From the NCBI GenBank assembly GCA_964455905.1, contig CAYVYN010000001.1, forward strand, positions 62,001 to 126,000: 64,000 nt of DNA. Reading direction: 5' to 3'. This DNA is from CAIJXB01 sp964455905. Its GTDB lineage: Bacteria > Chlamydiota > Chlamydiia > Chlamydiales > Rhabdochlamydiaceae. The stretch's first letter is position 1. Each line of letters begins with the position of its first letter. Position numbers and translations under genes: made by a program. Shown piece after piece: positions 45,213 to 54,630 of this stretch. Below the pieces are notes generated by a model. That model was not told the DNA's origin. It did not search any database and was given only the letters and a program-made list of their open reading frames with translations.

Positions 45213-47041
45213 TAAAAGGAAAGCTCCACATCCAAACACTTTTGTATTGTAGAGGCAAATCTAAATCCATGTCCCTCCCCAGCAAATACAACAAGCTCAC
45301 CTTGCCCCAGTTCTTTAAGCAACCTTTCCGCCTGAATTAACGGAACAACAGAGTCAGCCGCTCCGTGTAAAAACAGAACGGGACAGGTGATTTTTTGAGG
45401 ATAAGCGACTGGAGACCTTCGCAAACAAGACTCTTTATCCCCCACCAAAAAATCTAAATAGTGCTTCTCAAATTTATGAGTATCCTCTGCCAAAAAAACC
45501 AAATCAGTAACCCCATAAACACTTACACAGCCCCTAAGAAGTCCTGACATAGCCATGTGAAGCGCAGTAAAACCACCGCTACTACTTCCTTTAGCGAAAA
45601 CTCCCTCGGAAAGAACATCTCCTCTTTGTATCAGATAACTAATAGAATCTAAACAATCCTGGACATCTAAAACTCCCCAACCTCCCTCAAGAGCCTGCCT
45701 GTAAGCTTTTCCAAACCCAGTACTTCCCCTATAATTAACATCTAAAAAAGCAAATCCACGACTTGTCCAAAACTGGACCTCTAAATTAAACAAAGAAACT
45801 GTATGAGAGGTAGGCCCCCCATGACATTTTATAATTAATGGAGGTTTATTATTTTCATCGATCGAGTACGCTGGATTTTTTGGGGGATAATAAAAACCAA
45901 AGATAGCCGCTCCATCAACCGAAGAGACACAAGCTATTTCCTCTGGAACCGAAAAATAAGAAGTAAGCTCATTACGAAGGACAAAACTTTCTCTAATACG
46001 GACACACTCGGTTGTTTCTAAATTCAAACGCACAATCGAAAGCGGAATAAGAGGGCTGCCACCCACAAAATAGGCATCGAACGCGCCTTCAACATCCAAC
46101 GTTCTAATAACAGTGTAGGGTAGATCTAAAACATAAAAGCCCTTATCATCCAAAGTAATAACGCATATAAAATCTCTCGCTTGCCTTGTAAAAACACAAA
46201 GAAGGGCTCTTTTGCCCTTCCAAGAAAATAAAGAAAAATTCTTTCTGCCAAGAACCCAAAGAGGCGATGCAAAATCTGCCTCAAGAGGGCAAATTGGGGC
46301 TATTATCTCTAAATCCCAGCTATATAAGTTCCAAAAACCGCTTCTATCTGACGCAAATATAATCTCTTTATCTTTTGTCCATATAAACTGACAAACAGAC
46401 TCACTCTCTCCACCAACCACTAAGCGCGATTGAATTCCATCCTCCACGCTCCAATCTGCTACAGTTAGAAGGCAAGACTCCCAAGGCATAAAAGGAAAAT
46501 CCCAAGAAAGAAAAGCAACCTTTCCTCCATCCGGACTAAACTGACAAGAAGCATAAAAAGCTTTTCCTTTCTCTATAACTTTAATATGACCACTTAAAAC
46601 ATTAACCATCACAAGATAGTTCTCTGGATTTCCCTGAATAGAGTGATCCTCACATACCGCAATCAAAGTTTTCCCATCTGGTGACAAGCTAAAGTCTGCA
46701 AACCTTTTAGATTTATCTTCAATAATCATTCGTAAATGACCGAGACTATCTTTTAAATAAACACCTTGGCCAAAAACAGAAAAAATAACCGATCCATTAA
46801 AACACTTGAATGCTCCACCCCCATATTCGTGAATCTTCGTTTGAACGTTAAATTCAGAAGTTTCTTCCTTTATTCCATCTGCAAAATCAAAACTCATCAG
46901 GGTGTTTCTTCCCTTTTCAAGAGGCCTTGACTCTATCCAAAAGACCTTGTCTTGAAAAACCCTTAGTTCTTGAAAATTCAAAGGGGGCTCTTCAAATAAC
47001 TTTAAATCTATAAGAGACTCCCAAAAGCCACATTTTTTCAA
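45182..47041 (-). CDS. S9-family prolyl-oligopeptidase-like serine peptidase
   Basis: 619 residues without a signal peptide: a beta-propeller N-terminal half (~1-370), then an alpha/beta-hydrolase domain. Catalytic triad: GSSSGG (485-490, Ser 487), Asp 563 in HGAADSVVP, and His 591 in GEGHGF. The oxyanion region is IIKCHGGPTSHTVS. This is the acylaminoacyl-peptidase/dipeptidyl-peptidase group, which trims short peptides in the cytoplasm. It lies 12 nt after the pgeF-like gene. Confidence 0.88.
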   Translation of the reverse strand: MKKCGFWESLIDLKLFEEPPLNFQELRVFQDKVFWIESRPLEKGRNTLMSFDFADGIKEETSEFNVQTKIHEYGGGAFKCFNGSVIFSVFGQGVYLKDSLGHLRMIIEDKSKRFADFSLSPDGKTLIAVCEDHSIQGNPENYLVMVNVLSGHIKVIEKGKAFYASCQFSPDGGKVAFLSWDFPFMPWESCLLTVADWSVEDGIQSRLVVGGESESVCQFIWTKDKEIIFASDRSGFWNLYSWDLEIIAPICPLEADFASPLWVLGRKNFSLFSWKGKRALLCVFTRQARDFICVITLDDKGFYVLDLPYTVIRTLDVEGAFDAYFVGGSPLIPLSIVRLNLETTECVRIRESFVLRNELTSYFSVPEEIACVSSVDGAAIFGFYYPPKNPAYSIDENNKPPLIIKCHGGPTSHTVSLFNLEVQFWTSRGFAFLDVNYRGSTGFGKAYRQALEGGWGVLDVQDCLDSISYLIQRGDVLSEGVFAKGSSSGGFTALHMAMSGLLRGCVSVYGVTDLVFLAEDTHKFEKHYLDFLVGDKESCLRRSPVAYPQKITCPVLFLHGAADSVVPLIQAERLLKELGQGELVVFAGEGHGFRFASTIQKCLDVELSFYQDKLSSSRM

Positions 47042-47053
47042 AATTCTCTCCTG

Positions 47054-47800
47054 TTATACTAACTGAGCCAAAGTCGCATGGCGGCCAGTGACCCTACCTC
47101 TACGATAAGAAAAATAATCTTCTTGGTTTGCGTGTGTGCAAATAGACGCTATTTCTATATGACTTGATAAAATCCCCGCTTGCTCTAATTGAAATGCACT
47201 AATCTGCCAAAAATCAAAGAGCACTTCTTGTCTACGAAAGGCCCAAAACTCCTCGGGAAGTTCGTTTTTAAAATGAATAAATTCGGAAGCTAAAGGACCT
47301 AAGCTAGGCGAAATACAAACTAAAATATTTGAAGGATGGGAACCATTTAATCTAAAGAGATCCACTGTTTTTTGATATATATTTTGAACACTACCCCTCC
47401 ACCCACAGTGAATGTTCGCTAGCATATTATTCACTGGATCATAAAAAATAGCAGCTTGACAATCTGCATGTTGAATTAATAAAGGCCGTCCTTTTTCCTG
47501 TGTAAATAAACCATCACATGACTCCAATAAAAAAAGACCCTTACAAGCTTTCTGAATCGAAACTCCATGAACTTGATGCCCCATCCAAAATTCAGAACAG
47601 CCAAAAACTCGACAAATTCGCGTTCTATTTTCAAAGACCGAGGAAGGATTATCTCCAACCGATCTACTAATATTTAAACTCGAAAAAGGCCCCTCACTTA
47701 CCCCTCCGTGGCGCAAAAAAACAGCATGTCGCAAAGATGGATATCTTTGTAAAAGCTCAAATTCAAGCCACTCAATCTCTCCTTGTTTTTTGCGAATCAC
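47054..47800 (-). CDS. pgeF: PgeF/YfiH-family multicopper-laccase-domain protein
   Basis: 248 residues. Metal-site blocks: RHGGVSEGPFSSLN (29-42), HQVHG, QHADCQAAIFYDP and NIHCGWRG with its conserved Cys-His, near residue 132. The family was named polyphenol oxidase; members act as purine nucleoside phosphorylases or in peptidoglycan-precursor editing. Length is normal. It is upstream of and likely co-transcribed with the S9 peptidase. Confidence 0.88.
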   Translation of the reverse strand: MIRKKQGEIEWLEFELLQRYPSLRHAVFLRHGGVSEGPFSSLNISRSVGDNPSSVFENRTRICRVFGCSEFWMGHQVHGVSIQKACKGLFLLESCDGLFTQEKGRPLLIQHADCQAAIFYDPVNNMLANIHCGWRGSVQNIYQKTVDLFRLNGSHPSNILVCISPSLGPLASEFIHFKNELPEEFWAFRRQEVLFDFWQISAFQLEQAGILSSHIEIASICTHANQEDYFSYRRGRVTGRHATLAQLV

Positions 47801-47913
47801 GGCCCCTCCCTAAAAAAAACAAAGATACCAGATTTCTTTTTGTTCAAACAAGAAAAAGGATCAATAAGATTTTAGACTATTCTAAATAAGCCGGTTAAAG
47901 CCCCAATCTGCGC

Positions 47914-48642
47914 CTACTTTTGCAATACATACACTACATATGGAGGATACTGATCTTCCGAAACCCAACCTTTGTTATCCAAAGTAGTTCCAAGAGGGAA
48001 TCGTTTTTCCAACAAAGCAAAGCCAGCTGAAGCAAACAATTCAGTATAGTCAGCATCTGTCCAATAATAGTTAATGAAATCAACACCTAAATCAACCAGC
48101 TGTATTTTCATAGACTTTCCACTTTTTGGAAATTCGTTTTCTGGATAATCTACATTATAAGATAACCAGTCATACGAATACAAATACTCACTTCCGGTTA
48201 CTATAATAAAAATTCCGCCTTCTTTCAAACAACGATAGGCTTCATTTAAAATAGCTAATAAATCCTTTTTTGTTGGCACAACCAATAAAACAAAACAAGA
48301 GAACACAAGATCATACGAACTATCTAATACGGGAATCTTTGCATTTTCAATCGCAATATAGTGATGGTCCTGGTCGTCCTCCAACGCTTTTTCCAACATC
48401 TCACGAGAAAGATCTACACCTAAAGTTGTAAAACCACACTCTCTTAAAAATCGAGTAGACCTTCCAGTTCCGCACCCGTAATCTATAGCGCGACTTCCTC
48501 TGACATATTTTTTAAGTAATTCAGGAATATCTCTATACCCTAAATAATAAGTATTTTCAAACCCAGAGGCCCCATATTTTTTTACGTTTTCAATATTATT
48601 ATTTAAACTAAAAACTTCAGATTCCAACAAGCCTTGCAACAT
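47914..48642 (-). CDS. Class I SAM-dependent methyltransferase
   Basis: I start at ATG 48642, which follows GGAGG by 6 nt; the upstream open frame is hydrophobic noise from AT-rich DNA. The 242-residue protein has SRAIDYGCGTGRSTRFL as SAM motif I, VDLSREMLEKA, DLVFSCFVLLVVPTK and LKEGGIFIIVTGS, a typical Methyltransf_11 layout. The target cannot be read from the sequence. Single gene with AT-rich flanks. Confidence 0.82.
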   Translation of the reverse strand: MLQGLLESEVFSLNNNIENVKKYGASGFENTYYLGYRDIPELLKKYVRGSRAIDYGCGTGRSTRFLRECGFTTLGVDLSREMLEKALEDDQDHHYIAIENAKIPVLDSSYDLVFSCFVLLVVPTKKDLLAILNEAYRCLKEGGIFIIVTGSEYLYSYDWLSYNVDYPENEFPKSGKSMKIQLVDLGVDFINYYWTDADYTELFASAGFALLEKRFPLGTTLDNKGWVSEDQYPPYVVYVLQK

Positions 48643-48843
48643 AAAAAACCTCCAATAAAAAACAAAAAACATACAACAAACAACAAATTTAAATAAATAA
48701 AATAAATTTATTCGAATAACCCACAATCAAGATTGACAAAACAAGGTCTTTTGTGATTTTCTAAACCTAAGAAACAAAATGAATAAAATTTTTAATTTTA
48801 AGTTTTTTAAAAAAATTGCAAAAAAAACAGAAACAAGGCTCAT

Positions 48844-50118
48844 ATGAATGAAAAATCACTGAAAAGATCTCTTATTCCTATCGTAACAATAGGAAGCATC
48901 TTAGAGTGGTATGAAATTGGATTATACATTTACTGGGCATCGTTAATAGAAGGGATTATGCTAGATATTGGTAATCCTCTAAGCGAATTAATAAATATAA
49001 TTTTAGTGATTTGCACAGGCTTTCTTGCTAGACCCCTTGGAGGGTTCATCTTTGGCCGACTCGGAGACAAACAAGGAAGAAAAAAAGCTTTTGCCCTGAG
49101 CGTAATTTTCGTCGCTATTCCCACATTCCTCATAGGAATCACTCAATCCTATGAGGAGTGGAGTCTTTTTTCTGTGATTTTTTTAGGCCTGATGAAGTTT
49201 ATCCAAGGCATCCCTGCTGGAGGAGAAATTCCAGGAGCCATATGCTACTTATCTGAAAACGCACCCCCTAGAAAAAAATACTACACCCTGAGCTTTGCTT
49301 TTATAGGACCTCAAATCGGACTTTTACTAAGCCTAACTCAATGCCTCCTACTACAAAAATACATCCCTGAACATTTTCTAACACAAGGAATGTGGAGGAT
49401 CTCGTTTTTACTATGTGGGTTTTTAGGTTTTCTCGCTTATCTATTAAGGAACACATTAGAGGAAACTGAAAAATACACTAAAGTAAAAGAGCACAACGAA
49501 GTAGAACGTTGCCCAACCAAAGACCTATTTAAATCACACAAAAAACAACTATTCCTTGGAGGCTGCGTCTCTATATTTCAAATAACCGCTTTCAGTCTAA
49601 TTACTATAGTACCCATATTTCATTTCAAAAAAAACTTCGACTTAAATGACAACCAAAATCTAGTAGTTTGCATCTCTGCACTGATACTATGCAGCATCAT
49701 TCCTTTATTTATTGGCAAACTAGCAGATAAATATAAATCGGTCCCATTTTTATGGATAAGTGCAATTGGATTTATTGTTTTTTCCTATCCATTCTACCTA
49801 AGCATCAAAGAGAACCTATTGATTCCAACTTTGATGACTCGCTTTTTTTTAATTGTTTTCTACAGCATACAGACAGCTCTACTTCCCGCAATTCTAGCAG
49901 ACCTTTTTCCTACTAGAATTCGATACACTGGAATAGGATTTAGCTTTAATATATGCGACGGTCTTTTCCTAGGACTCATTCCGACATTAAGCTTTTTGCT
50001 AATCCAAAAAACACAAGAAATTGCATCATTCGTTTGGTTTTTTCCTATTATACCAATCATTTTCCTTATCTCTTATCACTTCACGAAAAAGGAAATCAAA
50101 AAAAACACATTAAATTAA
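48844..50118 (+). CDS. MFS transporter of the metabolite:H+ symporter (ProP-like) family
   Basis: 424 residues with 12 helices. Signature blocks: GSILEWYEIGLYIYW in helix 1, ARPLGGFIFGRLGDKQGRKKAF (the MFS loop motif) and QGIPAGGEIPGAICYLSE. The second half has LADLFPTRIRYTGIGFSFN, typical of MHS carriers for proline/betaine or organic acids. Chlamydiae often use such carriers for host metabolites. Substrate unknown. Confidence 0.85.
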   Translation: MNEKSLKRSLIPIVTIGSILEWYEIGLYIYWASLIEGIMLDIGNPLSELINIILVICTGFLARPLGGFIFGRLGDKQGRKKAFALSVIFVAIPTFLIGITQSYEEWSLFSVIFLGLMKFIQGIPAGGEIPGAICYLSENAPPRKKYYTLSFAFIGPQIGLLLSLTQCLLLQKYIPEHFLTQGMWRISFLLCGFLGFLAYLLRNTLEETEKYTKVKEHNEVERCPTKDLFKSHKKQLFLGGCVSIFQITAFSLITIVPIFHFKKNFDLNDNQNLVVCISALILCSIIPLFIGKLADKYKSVPFLWISAIGFIVFSYPFYLSIKENLLIPTLMTRFFLIVFYSIQTALLPAILADLFPTRIRYTGIGFSFNICDGLFLGLIPTLSFLLIQKTQEIASFVWFFPIIPIIFLISYHFTKKEIKKNTLN

Positions 50119-50482
50119 AAAACTAAAAAGATTCCTAAAAAAGCAAAGATCCCACAGCCCCTTCTACATAGATCTTTTTGAGAGAGTCTTCTGTTTTTAA
50201 AGTAAAGGCCTATCATTATATCTTGTGAGAGTTCGTTCTTACTCTTATATAGGTTTGATTGAACCTTTCCAAATCTAAGTAGATTACTACATCAGCTGGA
50301 ATAAAAATAAAAACCTATCCCCCTTTCAGTAACATAAATCTCCCTAATATGCGCATCAAAAAATTGCATCCGATTTAGACGCCGCCACACAAAAATACTT
50401 CTTTTAATTCCAGTCGATAAAACCCAGAACTTTCTGAATTGCCGAAAAGAATACTTAAAGGGTTCTTTAGTTTAAATTAGCA
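50119..50482. other. Intergenic region beside the island
   Basis: About 360 bp without a supported gene. On the minus strand, a frame is open for about 58 codons (50473 to about 50299), but it has no start codon, so I do not call it. No promoter or repeat stands out. Confidence 0.4.
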
Positions 50483-50519
50483 TGATAAAAAATAGAGCTT
50501 TGCAGAACGCAAAGCTCTA
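50483..50519 (-). terminator. Original terminator of the tRNA-Leu gene, now separated by the island
   Basis: An 11-bp perfect stem TAGAGCTTTGC/GCAAAGCTCTA (50493-50503 with 50509-50519) with an AGAAC loop. On the minus strand it is followed by a U-tract from the A-run at 50486-50492. It lies 12 bp past the displaced copy of the tRNA 3' part, where the terminator of an uninterrupted minus-strand tRNA-Leu gene would be. Confidence 0.8.
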
Positions 50520-50531
50520 GATATAACTTGT

Positions 50532-50583
50532 TGCTCAGAACAGGAGTCGAACCTGCACGGGGTTGCCCCCAGGAGATTTTAAG
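50532..50583 (-). repeat. Left attachment repeat (52-bp copy of the tRNA-Leu 3' part)
   Basis: All 52 bases are identical to 56308-56359, which form the 3' part of tRNA-Leu from the anticodon loop to the discriminator base. This is the far attachment site (the old 3' end of the tRNA) of an integrated element. Identity stops exactly at the discriminator base on one side and in the anticodon loop on the other. Confidence 0.95.
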
Positions 50584-50811
50584 ACCCGAGTATTTTCCTA
50601 ACAATACGTAACATCCCCTGACATTACATAGAGCAGCATATCGATTAAAAAAGAATAAAGTCACGAGAAATTACGTGAAATCCCAAGAGATCTTGTGATG
50701 TACTGACCCAAAATTGACCCACAAGATTTGCTCTACCGAGAATCTTCAACTCTTGAACCTAAAGAAGAGCAAGGCTTGCGTTTAAACAACATGAAAACAA
50801 CTGCCGCCTTT

Positions 50812-51045
50812 TTACTCTCTCACAACCTGCATCTCTAAAAAACGTTTCTTTGCCTTTTCAAGGGCAGCTAAAGCTTCTTCTAAGGAAAATTCCCAATATT
50901 TTTGCCTAGGATGAGAATAAAACTGAATCATCACCTCTTCTCCCTCTTTAGAAATTTCAACCCAGTACATGTTATCATAATATATCTCTGCTACCAGATT
51001 CTCTCTATCCGGCAAGTCCGCTATTAATATCTCAAATTTATTCAT
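50812..51045 (-). CDS. Probable immunity protein of the adjacent polymorphic toxin
   Basis: 77 residues, acidic, with no signal peptide. It begins MNKFEILIADLPDRENL and continues with VAEIYYDNMYWVEIS, FYSHPRQKYWEFSLEEAL and a C-terminal helix. I recognise this as a small protein type repeatedly found right after Rhs/Cdi-type toxins with a GFLEP C-terminus. It starts 9 nt after the toxin stop, as cognate immunity genes do. Function in neutralising the toxin is inferred from family pattern and position. Confidence 0.65.
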   Translation of the reverse strand: MNKFEILIADLPDRENLVAEIYYDNMYWVEISKEGEEVMIQFYSHPRQKYWEFSLEEALAALEKAKKRFLEMQVVRE

Positions 51046-51054
51046 TTTTTACCT

Positions 51055-53001
51055 TTAAGGCTCTAAAAAACCAATCATTTCACCGTTAACTGTGAACCTA
51101 ACTCCACCTCTCCCTGGAATCATTATATCAATAACTTTTCCAAACTCTCTATGCGGTCGTTCAAATACGCTCTTTTCTGGATGATTTAAAATCCCTTCTA
51201 AAATTTTTTGTCCCTGTTCGTTTATTTGAGCAATACTTCCTGTGGGCTTAGGAAACACTACGCTTTCCCTACCTCCATGCTTTGCCAATCCCCTTCCCGC
51301 TTTAGTCAATCCAGCCCGATCTGCAGCTTTGCCAGCCTCGAGCAATTTATCGATATTGGGAATAGATTCTTTCACTATATCAGAGCCAACAATAGAAGCT
51401 GAATATAAAGCGCTGTTAGATTGAGAAACAGCCTCTAAAGCAAGAGTCTTTTCTGCCGTTTTAAGCGTTCTGCAAACTGCAGCAACTTCTTTAGCTCCTG
51501 CAACTCCTGCAGAAATAAGCTTAGCTGAAGCTCCTGGAATAAAGATATCCATTCCATACTTACCAACTATATATCCAGAAAGCTTTCCCTGTTCTTGAGA
51601 AGAAAGAGTATCCCACGTGGAAATAAGTTCACATACTTCCGGAGCTAGAGTTTGACTGATAACAGCCCACTCTTTCAAATACGCTAGTTTAGCAAGATCT
51701 CCAAAAGCTCTACTAACCTCTGTTGCAGTATCAATGGGATGCACAGCACAATCAGACACAAAAGAGAGCAGCTGCGTCCCAGAGTCTTTTACTCCAACAG
51801 GGAACTCTTTAGCAAAAGCAAAACTAAAGTCTATTACATCAAAAGAGTCTGTTTTTTTATCTCTGTACTGTTGATAGTCTTCTAAAGAAGACTCATAGTC
51901 CCCGCTATTCAAATACGCTGTTGCTCTTTCAAGATAAGCTTGAGAATCATTTGGATTAGATTCGATAACCTTTCCAAAATCAAAAATAGCCTGATCATAG
52001 TGATGCAATTCAAGGGCTCTTTCTCCTCGTAATTGATATACATCTATTATAGGGTCTATTTTTGAACTATTTGTAGAGAAGGTTTTAGTTCCGTCATTTG
52101 GATGGAATGTTCTATCAAGAGCCTCATGATAAACAGGTAGAGCTCCTGGCATAAGACTATCTAACGTTTGATGAGAGAGCACTTGGCCTAAAATCCTTCC
52201 ATTTTCTTCTGGAGGGAAGCCAAAATCTTCTGCTCTGATCAAATTTTCATTTAAGACTGTTTCCTTAAATAGCACAATCTCATCTTGAATAGTTGCATGC
52301 GAAAAAGAGTCTGTAGATGAAGAATCGCTCTTTTCTGACTTTTTTCCCTCATCTGAAGAAGATTCGACTAGACCTACTCCTGCAGCTCCGACTGAGGCAA
52401 CACCAGCCTCAGCAAGACTAGCACCCGCGGCTGTTGTTCCAACTGCCGCTACCGCAACAACTGCTACAGCCACGACAGCGACAACGACCACGGCACCAAT
52501 GATTAGCGCTTTCTTGTTTTTCTTTGCGAATTTTTTGATTTGACGGCCCGTCTTTTTTATCCAGCCACAAAATACAATAGGTCTTTCTTCGTTATAAGAA
52601 CAGATAGCGGAAGAGATCTCGTACTCACAGTCATCATCATAAAAATAACTACTTTCAAAGGGATTAGATAATTCCAAAATGTCCCTTTCTAATTCTTCTT
52701 CGTCGGTTTCCCCTGGAATAATTCCATGCCTTCCCAAAAGAGACAAAATTCGTATAGTATCTTCAATCTCTTTTAAAGAGCAGGTATCTTCCCATCCATC
52801 GCTTTCTATTTTTTTTAACATATCCATAACAGAATCATAGGTAATAAGACGTCCGGCTTGGATATCTTCCCAAAGACTGTTTTCCTTGACTTCGACTTGC
52901 GGCTGAAAGGGAACTATCAAAGTAATCCCTGGAGACGGCAGGATAAGAGAAAAAATAGTTATAACGAGTAAGATGCTAGAAAAAAGGCTAGAATATCGCA
53001 T
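51055..53001 (-). CDS. Exported TPR-containing polymorphic toxin
   Basis: 648 residues. Order: signal peptide (SILLVITIFSLILPSPG); helical region; a Lys-rich stretch (KKTGRQIKKFAKKNKKAL, about 167-184) followed by a long Val/Ala hydrophobic run (IIGAVVVVAVVAVAVV) like a membrane or pore segment; two TPR-like repeats (~300-370: ALELHHYDQAIFDFGKVIE, LERATAYLNSGDYESSLED); a linker; and a ~63-residue C-terminal module with RPHREFGKVIDI, GRGGVRFT and GEMIGFLEP. That end module occurs at the C-termini of many Rhs/Cdi toxins, with an immunity gene next. Activity, perhaps an RNase, is not certain. Confidence 0.7.
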   Translation of the reverse strand: MRYSSLFSSILLVITIFSLILPSPGITLIVPFQPQVEVKENSLWEDIQAGRLITYDSVMDMLKKIESDGWEDTCSLKEIEDTIRILSLLGRHGIIPGETDEEELERDILELSNPFESSYFYDDDCEYEISSAICSYNEERPIVFCGWIKKTGRQIKKFAKKNKKALIIGAVVVVAVVAVAVVAVAAVGTTAAGASLAEAGVASVGAAGVGLVESSSDEGKKSEKSDSSSTDSFSHATIQDEIVLFKETVLNENLIRAEDFGFPPEENGRILGQVLSHQTLDSLMPGALPVYHEALDRTFHPNDGTKTFSTNSSKIDPIIDVYQLRGERALELHHYDQAIFDFGKVIESNPNDSQAYLERATAYLNSGDYESSLEDYQQYRDKKTDSFDVIDFSFAFAKEFPVGVKDSGTQLLSFVSDCAVHPIDTATEVSRAFGDLAKLAYLKEWAVISQTLAPEVCELISTWDTLSSQEQGKLSGYIVGKYGMDIFIPGASAKLISAGVAGAKEVAAVCRTLKTAEKTLALEAVSQSNSALYSASIVGSDIVKESIPNIDKLLEAGKAADRAGLTKAGRGLAKHGGRESVVFPKPTGSIAQINEQGQKILEGILNHPEKSVFERPHREFGKVIDIMIPGRGGVRFTVNGEMIGFLEP

Positions 53002-53628
53002 AGCAATTCCTTTATTACAGAAATCTTAATTAAAAAAACAGGCTAGCCTATAGTGTTTTTTTCTTCCAATTGAAAATTTACAACGCCTGATAAATAAGCT
53101 AAGATCAGATCTCATACTCGAAAATACAACGTCTTAAAACTGAAGTTCTTTACAGTACTACAGCTAAATAACTTGTTTTTTGTGATCGATAGCTATTCCA
53201 AATTAAGTAAAAAATACAGAATCACATAAAAATTTCATGGATACCGGTATTATGCTGATGATGTGCGACCTTGAAAACGGGACCATCTCATTGAAAAAAC
53301 AATGACCCACTACTTATAACAACAAAAGTTCTTATGGTGTGCGGAAAGAATGAAAGTTAACTTTCTTAGGAAGATTCATTTTTAAAGGGTCTGAGACATT
53401 TTGCAGGTCATCCAGAAATTGTGGAACGCTTTTTTCCTGAATCATACAGGCGCTTTAGTAGAGCAGAATTTTATAGTGTTTTTTAGGGATTTTTAGTTTT
53501 AAAGTGGAGCGTTTTTAAAATAAGTCAAGAAGTCGACCTTGAACAAAAAAACCAATAAAAACTAAACTATTGATTTTTTAATACATTAAAAATTATTCTC
53601 TTTAAATCGAACATATTGATGGATACTT
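53002..53628. other. Non-coding stretch inside the island with a short ORF relic
   Basis: About 630 bp without a supported gene between the toxin and the trypco2-like gene. A short plus-strand frame (about 53385-53486: GLRHFAGHPEIVERFFPESY then RRFSRAEF) reads like real protein but has no start and stops early, so it is probably a relic. A TGACCCACTACT copy at 53303-53314 resembles TGACCCACTAGT at 56227-56238. Confidence 0.4.
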
Positions 53629-54087
53629 ATGAGTTTTTTTTCTTGGGTTAGACGAAAAAAATGCAATCCAATTCCTCAGCCTCCAGTCTCAATGAATATC
53701 CAAGAATTCATCGAGACCTCTATCGTTGAAATCATGTCCGGGATACAAAGTGCTCAGAAAAAATATAGTGAGGGGAATAGCGCTTTTGCTCCCATAATAT
53801 GCCCAGCTTGGAAACCGCCAACATCAGATTTATCAGGAGGTCTTGCCGGATTTTCTGATAAGATTTACGAATTAGAATTCGATCTTGCGATCACTGTAGC
53901 AGAAGCATCTTCTGCAAACTGTAGCGGAACTGCAAAAACTAGGTTTATCGGTGTATGCTCAGGGGAATTGGGCTATGAAGCAGAATCTTCAGGGACTCAA
54001 TCAACAATCAGCAGAGTCCGTTTTAAAATTCCTATTAGATATCCTTTAGATAAACTAAGCAAGCCAGATTGGGGAGCTAAAGCATAA
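53629..54087 (+). CDS. Trypco2-like small protein of unknown function
   Basis: 152 residues, no signal peptide. An N-terminal helix (MNIQEFIETSIVEIMSGIQSA) is followed by a beta-rich part, YELEFDLAITVAEAS, and the closing SRVRFKIPIRYPL. This layout resembles the trypsin-co-occurring domain 2 proteins described in conflict systems, but similarity is weak. It is the only plus-strand gene of the island. An ATG preceded by GGATACTT lies at 53629. It may be cargo of the element. Confidence 0.45.
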   Translation: MSFFSWVRRKKCNPIPQPPVSMNIQEFIETSIVEIMSGIQSAQKKYSEGNSAFAPIICPAWKPPTSDLSGGLAGFSDKIYELEFDLAITVAEASSANCSGTAKTRFIGVCSGELGYEAESSGTQSTISRVRFKIPIRYPLDKLSKPDWGAKA

Positions 54088-54121
54088 TCTTGGCAAGTAA
54101 TTAGAATAATTTAACATACAA

Positions 54122-54409
54122 TTAAAGCTGCTGAACTTCCTTTAAATCAATCCTCGCTTTATGCCCATGCTTCTCCAAAAGATGCAGTAAATTACCGCCA
54201 TTCAGCAAAGTAAGAAGCTTACCATTTGCAAATGTATAAGAATCTGGACCAAAATCTGATGTAGTGACCAATATACCCTTGTTTGCCCCTTCATTTAATA
54301 CTGTTCCATACAAATCCCTGACAGCACTTACTCCAACAGGATTGTTATAACGCTTAGCTTGAATTACGATTTTCCCACCATGAATAGGATCTGGGTTAAA
54401 TATGACAGC
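54122..54409 (-). pseudogene. C-terminal remnant of an Mrr-type restriction endonuclease
   Basis: The frame is open from about 54409 and reads AVIFNPDPIHGGKIVIQAKRY, then VGVSAVRDLYGTVLNEGANKGILVTTS, FANGKLLTLL and LLHLLEKHGH (quoted in parts). This is the PD-(D/E)XK core of Mrr-type nucleases (catalytic Q-A-K near the start) and their usual C-terminus. The N-terminal DNA-binding part is missing, and the sequence runs straight into a primase fragment in another frame. A deletion probably joined the two. Confidence 0.6.
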
Positions 54410-54612
54410 CCATGGAAGTCCCTTAAGTACTGAATGCCATCCCCTTTTTTCTCGCAGCGTCTGCAGAGGGAACGATTCTTACCACTCCAAATAATAAACC
54501 TATCTTTACCACCACATGCAGGACAAGGACAGTGATACTCTCCGCCTTGCGTGAAGGTAACTTTTTTGGGGTTTAATCCATCCGATTGAGCTAATTCTAG
54601 TAATTGCATAGT
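54364..54612 (-). pseudogene. N-terminal fragment of a Zn-finger primase
   Basis: ATG 54612 follows AAGGAA. The ~82 residues (MQLLELAQSDGL...) hold a gp4/CHC-type zinc ribbon: CPCPACGGKDRF, then SLCRRCEKKGDGIQYLRDFHGLSY. This is the start of plasmid/phage primases that continue for several hundred residues. Homology ends at DFHGLSY, where the frame overlaps the nuclease remnant. The catalytic part is lost. Confidence 0.65.
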
Positions 54613-54630
54613 AAAATTCCTTATTCTCGC

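Noticed and set aside
50299..50473. About 58 open minus-strand codons reading plausible residues (FRQFRKFWV and RRLNRMQFF)
   Set aside because: No start codon follows the upstream stop, and the stretch is too short to separate from chance.
50467..50664. 65-aa minus-strand ORF over the left end of the island
   Set aside because: It spans the displaced tRNA 3' part and the terminator stem, has no ribosome-binding site and resembles no protein.
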